From JACNJF01 sp050288105 (GTDB lineage: Bacteria; Pseudomonadota; Gammaproteobacteria; GCA-001735895), in the NCBI GenBank assembly GCA_050288105.1, contig JBNKDE010000009.1, positions 62,001 through 126,000 on the forward strand: a stretch of DNA of 64,000 nt, written 5' to 3'. Shown here piece after piece: positions 18,868-27,219 of the stretch; within the stretch, counting starts at the first letter, position 1; each line of letters starts with the position of its first letter. The notes under the pieces were generated by a model. That model searched no databases and had not been told where the DNA came from. It worked only from the letters and a program-made list of their open reading frames with translations. The translations under genes were made by a program, and so were the position numbers.

Positions 18868-18897
18868 TTTACCTCAGGGCGAATTTGAGGTCGCAAT
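18868..18897 (+). repeat. 30-bp leader repeat, copy 1
   Basis: Block beginning TTTACCT and ending GAGGTCGCAAT, 14 bases upstream of the YopX-like gene. The same block, 27 of 30 bases identical, occurs on the minus strand at 26881-26910 upstream of the broken paralogue. Conservation outside the coding part suggests either a shared regulatory leader or a recent duplication. Confidence 0.7.
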
Positions 18898-18911
18898 GTT
18901 TGGTGAACAAA

Positions 18912-19205
18912 ATGAAATATACGGGATATAAAGATACCAACGGATCGCAAATTTATACTGAAGATACCCTTTTCAGTCCTGAATTTGGTGAATTCAAGGT
19001 CAAGTACCATGACGATTTAGGTGGGCTAATTATATGCCAGGCATCGCAGAGTGATGGTGAATACTCATTTGAATATGAAACCATTCATGAAATAAGCTAC
19101 CTGGATGGACATAGCTTCTATGTGGTGGGGCGCGGCAACGATAGCCGGGCAGAAATTAACAAAAAAGTCGTCGCCATAATTTCCAGGCAATCGATAACCG
19201 CTTAA
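18912..19205 (+). CDS. Small YopX-like protein
   Basis: 97 residues from ATG 18912. The N-terminus KYTGYKDTNGSQIYTEDTL matches the module YTGLKDKNGxEIYEGD seen at the end of phage YopX proteins; the remainder (KYHDDLGG, SFEYETIHEISYLDGH, FYVVGRGND) is a compact beta-rich domain. Function unknown; YopX proteins come from phages and prophages. A frameshifted paralogue lies at 26621-26865 on the other strand. The TTG at 18885 is a possible alternative start, but it lies inside the conserved leader repeat, so ATG is preferred. Confidence 0.6.
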   Translation: MKYTGYKDTNGSQIYTEDTLFSPEFGEFKVKYHDDLGGLIICQASQSDGEYSFEYETIHEISYLDGHSFYVVGRGNDSRAEINKKVVAIISRQSITA

Positions 19206-19370
19206 CACCCTGCTAACTCAAACGCAAAACCAGAGCAGCTCGCTGACAACTACCGACCACTGGCGGAGTTACTCAGGCTATAAAACCCGAATACTCCGCG
19301 TGGTAATATCGAAGTGGCACAGGACTTTTATCGATAACGGTTATTCACTCAAAGCAACCCTGGCTGGAAT

Positions 19371-19811
19371 CTAGCTCTCATCTTTATCGGGTTTAGCGGA
19401 CATAAAATCATCGAACTCCTGCTGATCCTGACGGCGTTTTTTATTGTCTCGATAAGCCCTGAATGCTTCGGCGCGCTTACGAATTTCTTCTTTGATTTCC
19501 TGGATCCGGTCATATTGGGTCTGCTGGAAATCATTAAAAACGCTGTTGTCGCTATCACCATTAGCACCCGCAGAATGAGACCTGAAAACCTGATTCCACT
19601 TGCTGCGCACCCAGCCAGGCAACTCCTGAATCGGATGACCGAGAATAGTCCATGCCAGTACCGCTAAACCTATTGGTGGGAAAATAACAAAACCCAGAAC
19701 CATTACGGCGATATTCGCCGCGCTCCAATGCCCTCTTCCACACATACGCATGCCGCAATGCGAATGATGCCCGCGTGGTTCCTCGGCAGTTGAATAATTT
19801 GTTGATGTCAT
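19371..19811 (-). CDS. DUF2852 membrane protein
   Basis: 146 residues from ATG 19811 (SD AGAGAGGA). His/Cys-rich start (HHSHCGMRMCGRGHWS), one hydrophobic hairpin (ANIAVMVLGFVIFPPIGLAV), then a long charged helical tail (IQEIKEEIRKRAEAFRAY, QQEFDDFMSAK) as in DUF2852 proteins. Inner-membrane protein of unknown role. The longer open frame to 19880 would cover the operator site, so it is rejected. Divergent from a TetR gene that probably controls it. Confidence 0.75.
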   Translation of the reverse strand: MTSTNYSTAEEPRGHHSHCGMRMCGRGHWSAANIAVMVLGFVIFPPIGLAVLAWTILGHPIQELPGWVRSKWNQVFRSHSAGANGDSDNSVFNDFQQTQYDRIQEIKEEIRKRAEAFRAYRDNKKRRQDQQEFDDFMSAKPDKDES

Positions 19812-19869
19812 AATGTTGATCCTCTCTTTAAATGAGAAACTAAAATAGGTGTTACTGATAATCACAGTC

Positions 19870-19889
19870 AAAGTTAACACTGTTCACAT
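19870..19889. promoter_or_regulatory. Putative TetR operator 1
   Basis: AAAGTTAACACTGTTCACAT. The inner 15 bases GTTAACA-C-TGTTCAC form a dyad with one mismatch. A sister copy lies 65 bases away, and both are in the divergent promoter between the DUF2852 and TetR genes. Confidence 0.6.
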
Positions 19890-19934
19890 GAAATGTAATG
19901 GAATGAAAGTCGTTTTTCAAGGCTTCAAAAGAAA

Positions 19935-19954
19935 AAAGTTAACAACGTTTACAT
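19935..19954. promoter_or_regulatory. Putative TetR operator 2
   Basis: AAAGTTAACAACGTTTACAT, 17 of 20 bases identical to the site at 19870-19889 in the same orientation. It lies 19 bases before the TetR start codon, where binding would block transcription of the regulator itself. Confidence 0.6.
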
Positions 19955-19973
19955 TAAGTGTTACAAATACCGC

Positions 19974-20594
19974 ATGAAAAAAGACCGAACCCACTATCAC
20001 CATGGACATCTGGCAGAGTCTCTGCTCGATGCAGTAGATGAAATTGCTTCTCAATTTGGCCTGGAGGCAGTAACTCTTAGGGGTTGCGCAAAACGCGTCG
20101 GCGTTTCACCAGCCGCAGCGTTTCGGCACTATACCGACAAGCGCGCACTGCTCACAGCTTTTGCCGCCCGAGCCGTTAATCAACTGGCCGATGCGATGGA
20201 AGCCGCAAAGTTCAGCGCGAATGAGCGCGGAGAGCGCGAATTGTTGGCAGTCGGTATGGCGTACATAGAATTTGCGCTGAGCAAACCCGCATTTTTTCGT
20301 GCCATGTGGCGTGAGGAAACCATTTATTGCCAGGATCAGGACTATCTTGCAGCTACTGATCGGCTGGCAGGCTACCTGAAGAGTGGATTTGTACAAACAA
20401 TCGACGACGATGACCCGACCAATTTCAGCACCCAGGAATTATTAGCCTGGTCATCAGTTCATGGACTTGCCAATTTATTTGTCGATGGACCGATAGGCAA
20501 AGATAAAACTCATATGGAAAAAATGCTTTTAGCTAAAAGTGTTATTGATCAGCTGATGCCGATTTTTATGCCTTTAGATGACGTTACTGGTTGA
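19974..20594 (+). CDS. TetR/AcrR family regulator
   Basis: 206 residues. The start KKDRTHYHHGHLAESLLDA and helix-turn-helix CAKRVGVSPAAAFRHYTDKRALL (residues 37-60) are typical of the TetR subfamily with a WHG-type ligand domain (FALSKPAFFRAMWRE, WSSVHGLANLFVDG). It is divergent from the DUF2852 gene, with two similar dyad sites between them, so self-control and control of DUF2852 are likely. Ligand unknown. Confidence 0.88.
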   Translation: MKKDRTHYHHGHLAESLLDAVDEIASQFGLEAVTLRGCAKRVGVSPAAAFRHYTDKRALLTAFAARAVNQLADAMEAAKFSANERGERELLAVGMAYIEFALSKPAFFRAMWREETIYCQDQDYLAATDRLAGYLKSGFVQTIDDDDPTNFSTQELLAWSSVHGLANLFVDGPIGKDKTHMEKMLLAKSVIDQLMPIFMPLDDVTG

Positions 20595-20910
20595 GGAATC
20601 AGCGGAGATTTGCAGGCACTTGTGAGGTAGCCAGCCCCTTAATCCCTGCTCTCAAGCTGAGCAAATTTCGAAATACAATTTGACCAATACCCCTTGTAGC
20701 TAACTGGACTTGACCGCGCAAACTCAACTCACGCCTCTAAGATTCAAACAGAGCAGCGCCCTTTTCATGTAGCACCTTGCCTTTTGCAGGGATCTTCTTT
20801 CTCTATGCCCAACGCAGGCTGGATTGTCCTTGAATTTCAGGCGAATTCATTAAAAGCCCTTCCAGCTACAAAGTGAATTTCACCAGGTTTTACATTACAT
20901 TATCAGCATT
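20595..20910. other. 316-base intergenic region
   Basis: Between two + strand genes. No gene, terminator or repeat was recognised. The last 100 bases before 20911 are AT-rich and presumably contain the promoter of the YdjM-like gene. Confidence 0.35.
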
Positions 20911-21978
20911 ATGGATCCCTTAGCTCATACACTGGTCGGCGCGGTGCTGGCCGAAAGCGGTCTCAAGAGGTTTTCGCGCTATGCCACGACAACCTTACTG
21001 CTTGGCGTAAATCTGCCCGATATTGATGGCATAGCCAAGTTTTGGGGCCAGGATGCATCTTTGTATTTTCGCAGAGGCCTAAGCCATGGCATTGTTGCCA
21101 TGGTTATGCTGCCACTACTGCTTTTTGGTTGTATCTATTTATGGCACAGGCTTCGGGGACATAGCGCGCAGCACAATCCCCCTTTTCGCCCCGGATGGAT
21201 ACTCGCTTTCGCCTACCTGTCAATGTTGACCCACCCCTTGCTTGACTGGATGAATACCTACGGTGTCCGTCTTTTAATGCCATTTAATCAACAGTGGTTT
21301 TACGGTGATACATTGTTCATTATTGACCCCTGGATCTGGTTAGTGCTGGCTGGCGGTATTGTTTTAGCCCGTAAAGTAAATCGGCTGGAGCTGGTTTTCT
21401 GGCTAGCGCTGGCAGCGCTATCAAGCCAGCTAATCCTCAATTCCGACATTGTCCCCAATTCAGTAAAAATCGCATGGATACTCGGCATAGCCCTGATCAT
21501 GGGATTTCGATATTATCTGAAAAACAAAGCAGCAACCCCAAGATTTGCACAGACAGGCGTAGGGCTCACGATTGTTTACCTCTGCACGCTATACGGCGTT
21601 GCCCGTATTACTGAAAATACCATTGCCGCAAATCATCAACCACCACTGCAAAGCCAGGTGAACCCATTACCCGGGCTTCCCTTTAAATACCGCAGCATTC
21701 TGGTGTATGAGGATCACTACAAGGTTATTGATGCTGAAAACGTCGAGTTCAAGGTCGCAAGACAAAAACCCGACGCCATCGTGCAGGCTGCTATGCAAGC
21801 AGAAAGTATCCGAGGGTTCATTAACTGGACACGCTTTCCCTACTGGAAAGTCAGCAAAACTGAAAAAGGTTGGCTAGTACAGTTTAAGGATCTGCGATAT
21901 CAGGGACCCGGCACGATCCACAAGGCATCGATCGGTTATGCCGAGGTAGTGGTACCCTTTGACGGACTACGGAACTAA
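20911..21978 (+). CDS. YdjM-like membrane-bound metal-dependent hydrolase
   Basis: 355 residues. The start MDPLAHTLVGAVLAESGL, then LPDIDGIAKFWG, the RRGLSHGIVAM segment and THPLLDWMNTYGVRLLMPF with WFYGD carry the His and Asp residues of the YdjM/DUF457 metal-dependent hydrolase family, with 5-6 membrane helices. The C-terminal 130 residues form a soluble domain after the last helix. Substrate unknown; related proteins are found in DNA-damage and membrane-stress contexts. Single gene. Confidence 0.8.
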   Translation: MDPLAHTLVGAVLAESGLKRFSRYATTTLLLGVNLPDIDGIAKFWGQDASLYFRRGLSHGIVAMVMLPLLLFGCIYLWHRLRGHSAQHNPPFRPGWILAFAYLSMLTHPLLDWMNTYGVRLLMPFNQQWFYGDTLFIIDPWIWLVLAGGIVLARKVNRLELVFWLALAALSSQLILNSDIVPNSVKIAWILGIALIMGFRYYLKNKAATPRFAQTGVGLTIVYLCTLYGVARITENTIAANHQPPLQSQVNPLPGLPFKYRSILVYEDHYKVIDAENVEFKVARQKPDAIVQAAMQAESIRGFINWTRFPYWKVSKTEKGWLVQFKDLRYQGPGTIHKASIGYAEVVVPFDGLRN

Positions 21979-22115
21979 AGGTTTTAATATTGATGCTTAG
22001 GAAGCTCTGATTAATTTAGTGAGTCCGATTGCAGACCTCATCAATCAACATTTGTCTGCCTCAACTAGCATGTTTATACTCTGATAACTCAATAAACCTA
22101 AACGAAGGACAACCA

Positions 22116-22835
22116 ATGCAAACAGTCATTTTAAAAAGAATTGCTCTCTCTGCCTTGATCACAATTGCCGTCTCGGGTAATACCAGGGCCGCAGACAATA
22201 AGGAAATCAATTTCAACAATGACGAAGCAAAAGCAGCATATGGCATTGGTTACAATTTCGCTAAAAATCTGCAGCAACAGGCTAACGGCTTAAACCTGAG
22301 CCCAGATGTAATTATCAGGGGCGTGCTTGATGGAATGAATAATTCAGAAATGAAAGTTTCCAGCCAGGACGTTCAGACAGCTATCCAGGCGTTACAGAAG
22401 AAGCAAATGGAAATCGCCCAGTCTCAAGCAAAGAAAACAGCAGAGCTTGCTCACGCTAAAGGTAAAGCCTATCGAGATAAGAATGGAAAAAGAGCCGGTG
22501 TGACCACGACTCAATCTGGGCTCCAGTACGAAGTACTCAAGCGAGGTAACAGCAACAATCATCCATCTGCAGCATCAAAGGTTAGAGTACATTACCATGG
22601 AACACTAATCGACGGCTCGGTATTCGATAGCTCAGTTGAGCGCGGACAGCCTAGTGAATTTCCACTTAACGGAGTAATTGCAGGATGGACCGAAGGCGTT
22701 CAGTTAATGAGCCCCGGCGATAAATTTCGTTTTGTTATCCCTTCCGAACTAGCCTATGGCGACAGGCAGGCAAGCCCCAAAATCCCCCCAGGATCAACCT
22801 TGATATTTGATGTCGAATTACTGGATATTCTATAG
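22116..22835 (+). CDS. FKBP-type peptidyl-prolyl isomerase, periplasmic (FkpA/Mip type)
   Basis: 239 residues from ATG 22116 (SD GAAGGA). Signal peptide to about residue 25, a helical dimerisation domain at 35-125 (AAYGIGYNFAKNLQQQ, VIIRGVLDGMN), and a C-terminal FKBP domain with KVRVHYHGTLIDGSVFDSS, GVIAGWTEGVQLMSPGDK and IPPGSTLIFDVELLDI. It catalyses cis-trans isomerisation of proline bonds in exported proteins. The longer frame to 22029 lacks a ribosome site. Confidence 0.92.
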   Translation: MQTVILKRIALSALITIAVSGNTRAADNKEINFNNDEAKAAYGIGYNFAKNLQQQANGLNLSPDVIIRGVLDGMNNSEMKVSSQDVQTAIQALQKKQMEIAQSQAKKTAELAHAKGKAYRDKNGKRAGVTTTQSGLQYEVLKRGNSNNHPSAASKVRVHYHGTLIDGSVFDSSVERGQPSEFPLNGVIAGWTEGVQLMSPGDKFRFVIPSELAYGDRQASPKIPPGSTLIFDVELLDIL

Positions 22836-22870
22836 CGTCAAATTATCGATCGGAGAGCATGGATAGCGAC

Positions 22871-22895
22871 CGGGGCAAGATCTGCACTTGCCCCG
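22871..22895. terminator. Perfect 9-bp hairpin after the FKBP gene
   Basis: CGGGGCAAG/CTTGCCCCG with a 7-base loop, 36 bases past the FKBP stop. It is GC-rich and stable but lacks a T-run, so termination is probable rather than certain. Confidence 0.45.
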
Positions 22896-23052
22896 TATGT
22901 GCAACACCGAAAAAATTATCAGCGGTCAGAATGAAAAGGGCTCCAGTATCAAGGTGGTGATAGATCAGAATCGCGCTATTGCATATTCTGTCCGATCCTG
23001 GAAGCTTTTCTGTTTCTTCCAGAACGGGGCAAGCCAATGGATAAGTTCGGAC

Positions 23053-23589
23053 CTATGGTATACGGACATCATCTTCGCTAAATGAACCCGTTTCAGGTCT
23101 AGCATGACAGGCCTTACAATTACTGAGTGACCTGACCTTAGGATTTCCAGCCACATCAGCCTGTGATAACTCATCGTGTTTATTGATAATGTAGGGTGTT
23201 TTAGTTATCCGCAAAGGTGTATCACTATCTCTTAATGAACGCATGATTTTGACTGATCTCTTAAATCTGGAATGATCCGCCGCATTAGTGATTGCATATT
23301 GGGTCAGCTCGTTTAATGTCTCCGCATCCAGCTCAGCATTTTCTCCGAAATGCTCATCAAGACTCGACATTAACTTTTCCCATGATCGAGCGGGAAGTAA
23401 CCCCGGCTGGTATGGAAAATGACAGCCCCCACATTCATCAATATAGGTCTGGTTTTCGACAGGAGCAACGCCTGGCGATCTTTCACCGTTAAACAAATCC
23501 CCAAAAAATCCCTCAGCATAAGTCATACTGGAAAATGTAATCATGATTAATCCTAGCGCGGCAGAATTCATCATTTTTCTTGATTTCAT
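23053..23589 (-). CDS. Dihaem cytochrome c (DHC family)
   Basis: 178 residues from ATG 23589 (SD CAGGGGAT). Signal peptide ends near MTYA. Haem motif 1 is CGGCH in IDECGGCHFPYQPGLLPARSW, which is diagnostic of the DHC family, followed by LMSSLDEHFGENAELD. Haem motif 2 is CKACH near the C-terminus. Periplasmic electron carrier; in other species it accompanies a b-type cytochrome and an SHP protein, neither seen here. Single gene. Confidence 0.85.
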   Translation of the reverse strand: MKSRKMMNSAALGLIMITFSSMTYAEGFFGDLFNGERSPGVAPVENQTYIDECGGCHFPYQPGLLPARSWEKLMSSLDEHFGENAELDAETLNELTQYAITNAADHSRFKRSVKIMRSLRDSDTPLRITKTPYIINKHDELSQADVAGNPKVRSLSNCKACHARPETGSFSEDDVRIP

Positions 23590-23757
23590 AAATATCCCCT
23601 GATCGGAAGTAAACAAATTTCTGCGCAAGTATATAGTACGAAGCTTAATTCAATCTGAAATTATCACTTCGTAGCATGTAGCCTGCTCAAGCAGAGTCAA
23701 CATCGAATTGTTCAGCGTCAGCATCATTGGGTCGGTAGTACACGTGCCTGATTAAAA

Positions 23758-23826
23758 TTAAGCCACTGACGTAAACCAGCTATAAATAAGTGCCACAGTA
23801 ATAGCATTTACTTTAATTGATTTCAT
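23758..23826 (-). pseudogene. Signal-peptide stub of a lost exported protein
   Basis: ATG at 23826 reads MKSIKVNAITVALIYSWFTS, then VA and a stop, a convincing signal peptide with nothing after it. GAGAAA precedes the start. The remainder of the gene may have been deleted. A leader peptide is the alternative reading. Confidence 0.3.
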
Positions 23827-24078
23827 AGAGATTTCTCTTTTGTCCAACTCATTGAAAAATAGACCGTGTCTGGACATCCCCATCGGAAGCCAAAATAAAT
23901 AGCAACCGACCAATCTATCGTTATTTTTGTTTGAGAAAATAAAGATGCGAGTCCTGCTGGCAAGACCTGGCTTTGTGTAGATTTTATTTAAAGCGTTCTA
24001 AACTTATAGGGGAAGGCTCACTTTGAAACCAGCATGTAGTGCTAACATAAAAAAAGAACCTGTGATCTGATCGGGGCT

Positions 24079-26370
24079 TTAGTTATTTTTCTGCTGACGC
24101 TCGATCCATGCATCATGAACGCCGAGGCGGACAACCACCTTATCGACAAATCCTCTGGCGGCCGTAATCGTTTCAAAATTGGGTACACTGATTCGAAAAA
24201 GCGGGCCTATATTATCGATCTCATCGATAACGACTGAGCGGTATCCAGCATCCCTCAGACGCCGATTCACTGCCGCGGTGACTTCGTACGAACGCCCTGA
24301 ATTCAGGTACACATTATACACGGCATTCGTATCTTTAGGTTTAGCGGATTCGTCCGCATCCTCTGCTTTAACACGTGCCACAGCTTCCTGTGTTTTGGAA
24401 GTTTCGCCCAGGTCTATGCTGTTAGGGGAGTCCGTCGAAGCTTCTGTTTTTACAGGATCTTTCTCACCCTCAATTTTAGCGAGCACTACAGGAACCTGTG
24501 GTTTAGGCAAAACTTTCTGAACATCTGTTTTGGAGGATGCTTTGCGTTCTTCGGTTTTAGGACGCTGCGTCAGACGTTTTTCAATCCATGCATCATGGAT
24601 ATCGAGACTCGCAACCACCACCTTATCAACGAATCCCCTGGCGTCTGTAATCGTTGCAAAATTGGGCACGCTGATTCTAAAAAGCGGGCCTTGATTATCG
24701 ATCTCGTCGATGACGACCGAGCTGTATCCGGCATCTGTCAAACGCCGATTCACCGCCGCTGTGGCTTCGTAAGAGCGGCTAGTGTGCAGGTACACATTGT
24801 ACACAGCCGTTGTGTCTTTAATTTTAGAGGAATTGTCTGGAGTCTCTGATTTAGCGAGCGCTACAGGCACATCTGGTGCAGACGCTGCTTTCTGATCGCT
24901 CGTTTTGGACGATTCTTTTAAAGCTGTCTTGTCCAGCTTTTTTGGAGCTACAGTTTTAGCGAGCGCTACAGGGACTTCTGGTTTAATTGTTAGTTTTTTA
25001 TCCTCTGTTTTGGAGGATGCTTTGCGTTCTTGCGTTTTAGCGCGTTGTGTCAGACTTTTTTCAATCCATGCATCATGAATACCGAGACTCACAACCACCA
25101 CCTTATCAACGAATCCCCTGGCGGCTGTAATCGTTTCAAAATTGGGCACGCTGATTCGAAAAACGGGACCTTGATTATCGATCTCGTCGATGACGACTGA
25201 GCTGTATCCAGCATCAGTCAAACGCCGATTCACCGCCGCAGTGGCTTCGTAAGAGCGACTTTTATGCAGGTACACATTGTACACGGCATTCGTGTCTTTA
25301 ATTTTCGAGAACTTGTCTGAGCCCTCTGCATTATCGAGTGCTATAGGTAACTTCGGTTTAGATAGTACTTGCTGAGCCTCTGATTTAGAGGATATGGTCT
25401 GCTGTTCTGTTATAGGAAGCTGTTTCGAATCGTCAATTTTAGCCAGCGCTATAGGAACTTCTGGTTTAGAAGATACTTTCGGATCCACCTTCTCAGGCGT
25501 TTCTTTTAAATCCTCTGTTTTAAGACTCTCTTTTGTGCCCTCTGTTTTTGACAATGCTATTGGAACTGCCGCGTTAGAAGATATATTCAGATCCACGGTG
25601 TTAGAGGGTTGGTTCAGGTCTTCTGGTTTAGCGCTTTCATTCGGGCCCTCGGCCTCAGACCGCGCTAAGGGAGCTGCTGATTCAGCAGGTACTTTCAGAC
25701 CCACAGCCTTAGGAGGTTCTTTCAAATCCTTCATTTTAGCGAAAGCTTTCAGATCTTCCTTCGGAATAAAACGAGGTGTAGCACTTGGGGTAGATAACAG
25801 CTTGAAGATCCCACCATTAAAAAAACTGATTTCTGACCCTGGCTCATTAAGCGCTATCAACATTGAATTGGTTAAGTGCATGAGTTCGACCCGGCCCTTG
25901 ACAAGCTGGATCTGGGATTCATCGTCATCAGACGACAGGCAAAGCTCTACTGGTTTTATAATGTTAATCGTTACTCGATAACCTACCTGAAATAGAACGG
26001 GTGAATCCATAAACTGATCAATTTCAATACAACTGGATCCATACTCCAGTTTGATCATTTTCTGGGCATTAGAGCTACCCTTCCTGTTCTTATTTTCATC
26101 AGAAACAATGATGACTTTACTGCTAGCACCGAGCTTTAAATTCATCTGCGACCACAGCCGAGTACCCAGTCGTCCTGTATCTGAAGTCGATAACAGGTCT
26201 CCGGAATAGACTTCAGATGAAGCATTCGCCTCGATGGATTCATCGCCTCGCTGAATCCATACCCGACCTTCAAGGGATTGAATTTGAGAAATAGATTCAG
26301 CCGCCAACACAGGCCCCGCAACAAACAGGGCTAGTATCGCCGTATAGTAAATAGAGTAATGAATACGCAT
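24079..26370 (-). CDS. FecR-like protein with three SPOR-like repeats
   Basis: 763 residues. Signal peptide to about 23, then a FecR-like domain at 27-165 (IQSLEGRVWIQRGDES, LLSTSDTGRLGTRLWSQMNL, LEYGSSCIEI). A long charged linker follows with many PVALAK or PIALAK motifs. Three nearly identical 80-residue modules lie at about 357-437, 517-597 and 680-758, each with VYNVYL, RSYEATAAVNRRL, DAGYxSVVIDEIDN and RISVPNF, resembling SPOR domains that bind denuded peptidoglycan. Exported, probably cell-envelope bound. The repeat period in DNA is about 480 bases. Function unknown. Confidence 0.75.
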   Translation of the reverse strand: MRIHYSIYYTAILALFVAGPVLAAESISQIQSLEGRVWIQRGDESIEANASSEVYSGDLLSTSDTGRLGTRLWSQMNLKLGASSKVIIVSDENKNRKGSSNAQKMIKLEYGSSCIEIDQFMDSPVLFQVGYRVTINIIKPVELCLSSDDDESQIQLVKGRVELMHLTNSMLIALNEPGSEISFFNGGIFKLLSTPSATPRFIPKEDLKAFAKMKDLKEPPKAVGLKVPAESAAPLARSEAEGPNESAKPEDLNQPSNTVDLNISSNAAVPIALSKTEGTKESLKTEDLKETPEKVDPKVSSKPEVPIALAKIDDSKQLPITEQQTISSKSEAQQVLSKPKLPIALDNAEGSDKFSKIKDTNAVYNVYLHKSRSYEATAAVNRRLTDAGYSSVVIDEIDNQGPVFRISVPNFETITAARGFVDKVVVVSLGIHDAWIEKSLTQRAKTQERKASSKTEDKKLTIKPEVPVALAKTVAPKKLDKTALKESSKTSDQKAASAPDVPVALAKSETPDNSSKIKDTTAVYNVYLHTSRSYEATAAVNRRLTDAGYSSVVIDEIDNQGPLFRISVPNFATITDARGFVDKVVVASLDIHDAWIEKRLTQRPKTEERKASSKTDVQKVLPKPQVPVVLAKIEGEKDPVKTEASTDSPNSIDLGETSKTQEAVARVKAEDADESAKPKDTNAVYNVYLNSGRSYEVTAAVNRRLRDAGYRSVVIDEIDNIGPLFRISVPNFETITAARGFVDKVVVRLGVHDAWIERQQKNN
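24097..25300 (-). repeat. Three tandem 240-base SPOR-module repeats, period 480
   Basis: Near-identical blocks at about 24097-24330, 24577-24810 and 25057-25290, all in the FecR-SPOR gene, separated by linkers of about 240 bases. The shared word TCCATGCATCATG marks the same point in each. Differences are mostly silent, indicating recent duplication or gene conversion. Confidence 0.8.
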
Positions 26371-26620
26371 AAAATTCTCTGAATTACCCTTAGCGATTTA
26401 ATCAATCAGTTTCGAAATTGATAACATTATGCCCTAACCCGGGGTATGCGTCATTAATCTCCATAGTAGGATAAATCGTAGAACCTATAAGGCAAATTTG
26501 GCTGATTTAAAGTGATCAATGAGGCTATCTTCAGATTGTTGATACCGTTGAGCACCTTAACCCAAAAAAATCAATGATTTACCCTCAATTTGATCTCCTG
26601 GCAATGATGGCAATTATTTT

Positions 26621-26865
26621 TCAATTAATATCGTCCTGTTTGTCCGCACCACTACTACCAACGACAGAAAATTGATTGCCTTCCAGGTAGCTCATATCTC
26701 GAACTGTTTCATACTCAAAAGAATCCTCATCACTGTTCTTAGGCTTCTGGTACATTAACTGCCCCCCTAAATCATCACGGTGCTTAACACAAGCCAAGGA
26801 CTGTACAGGGTGTCTACGATAAAAATATGTCGCCCATCTAGATCTTTGTATCCAGTGTCTTTCAT
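26621..26865 (-). pseudogene. Frameshifted paralogue of the YopX-like gene
   Basis: From ATG 26865 the frame reads MKDTGYKDLDGRHIFIVDTL, then YSP, aligned with YTGYKDTNGSQIYTEDTLFSP of the gene at 18912. It then runs into a stop. One frame over, the text continues KHRDDLGG, DSFEYETVRDMSYLEGNQF, SVVG, matching KYHDDLGG, SFEYETIHEISYLDGHSFYVVG, to a stop at 26621. The join lacks 10 bases relative to the intact copy, so the frame is broken. The leader is conserved as well. Confidence 0.8.
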
Positions 26866-26880
26866 CTCATTCACCTAATC

Positions 26881-26910
26881 ATTGCGACCTCAACTTCGCC
26901 CGCAGGTAAA
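26881..26910 (-). repeat. 30-bp leader repeat, copy 2
   Basis: Minus-strand copy of the leader at 18868-18897, directly upstream of the broken paralogue. It ends GAGGTCGCAAT 15 bases before the paralogue's start. See copy 1. Confidence 0.7.
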
Positions 26911-27219
26911 TTGTTGGAATTGTTTCAGAAAGATATCGGGTCGCCCATTAGGCCGATCTAAATAACCTACTGTTTAAACGCCTATTCCATCGAAAAGCCA
27001 CAGAGCTTTCAGGCTTAAGGCGTCGTATAAATCTTGCTTAAGGATTAAATATCCCGCCTAAGCTGACCCCCAACTTCGATCAGAGCCACGACTCCCTGCA
27101 AGATAACAAGATGAAGTTTATTTCTACAATCACAGAAAAAAATCTTATCCCTTTACATGATTTTTCCAAAGTTGTGACTATACTCGATTTAACCTTACCA
27201 TCACTTAATGGAGTAAAAC
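26911..27219. other. Upstream region of the PhnD-like gene
   Basis: About 309 bases between the relic and the PhnD-like gene. TATACT at 27179-27184 might be a promoter -10 element, but no convincing -35 is found at standard spacing. A small open frame starting at 27111 overlaps the real gene and is not supported. Confidence 0.35.

Noticed and set aside
25394..25981. 195-codon frame antisense to the FecR-SPOR gene
   Set aside because: Its repeated Ser/Phe-rich text is the complement of the repetitive linker.
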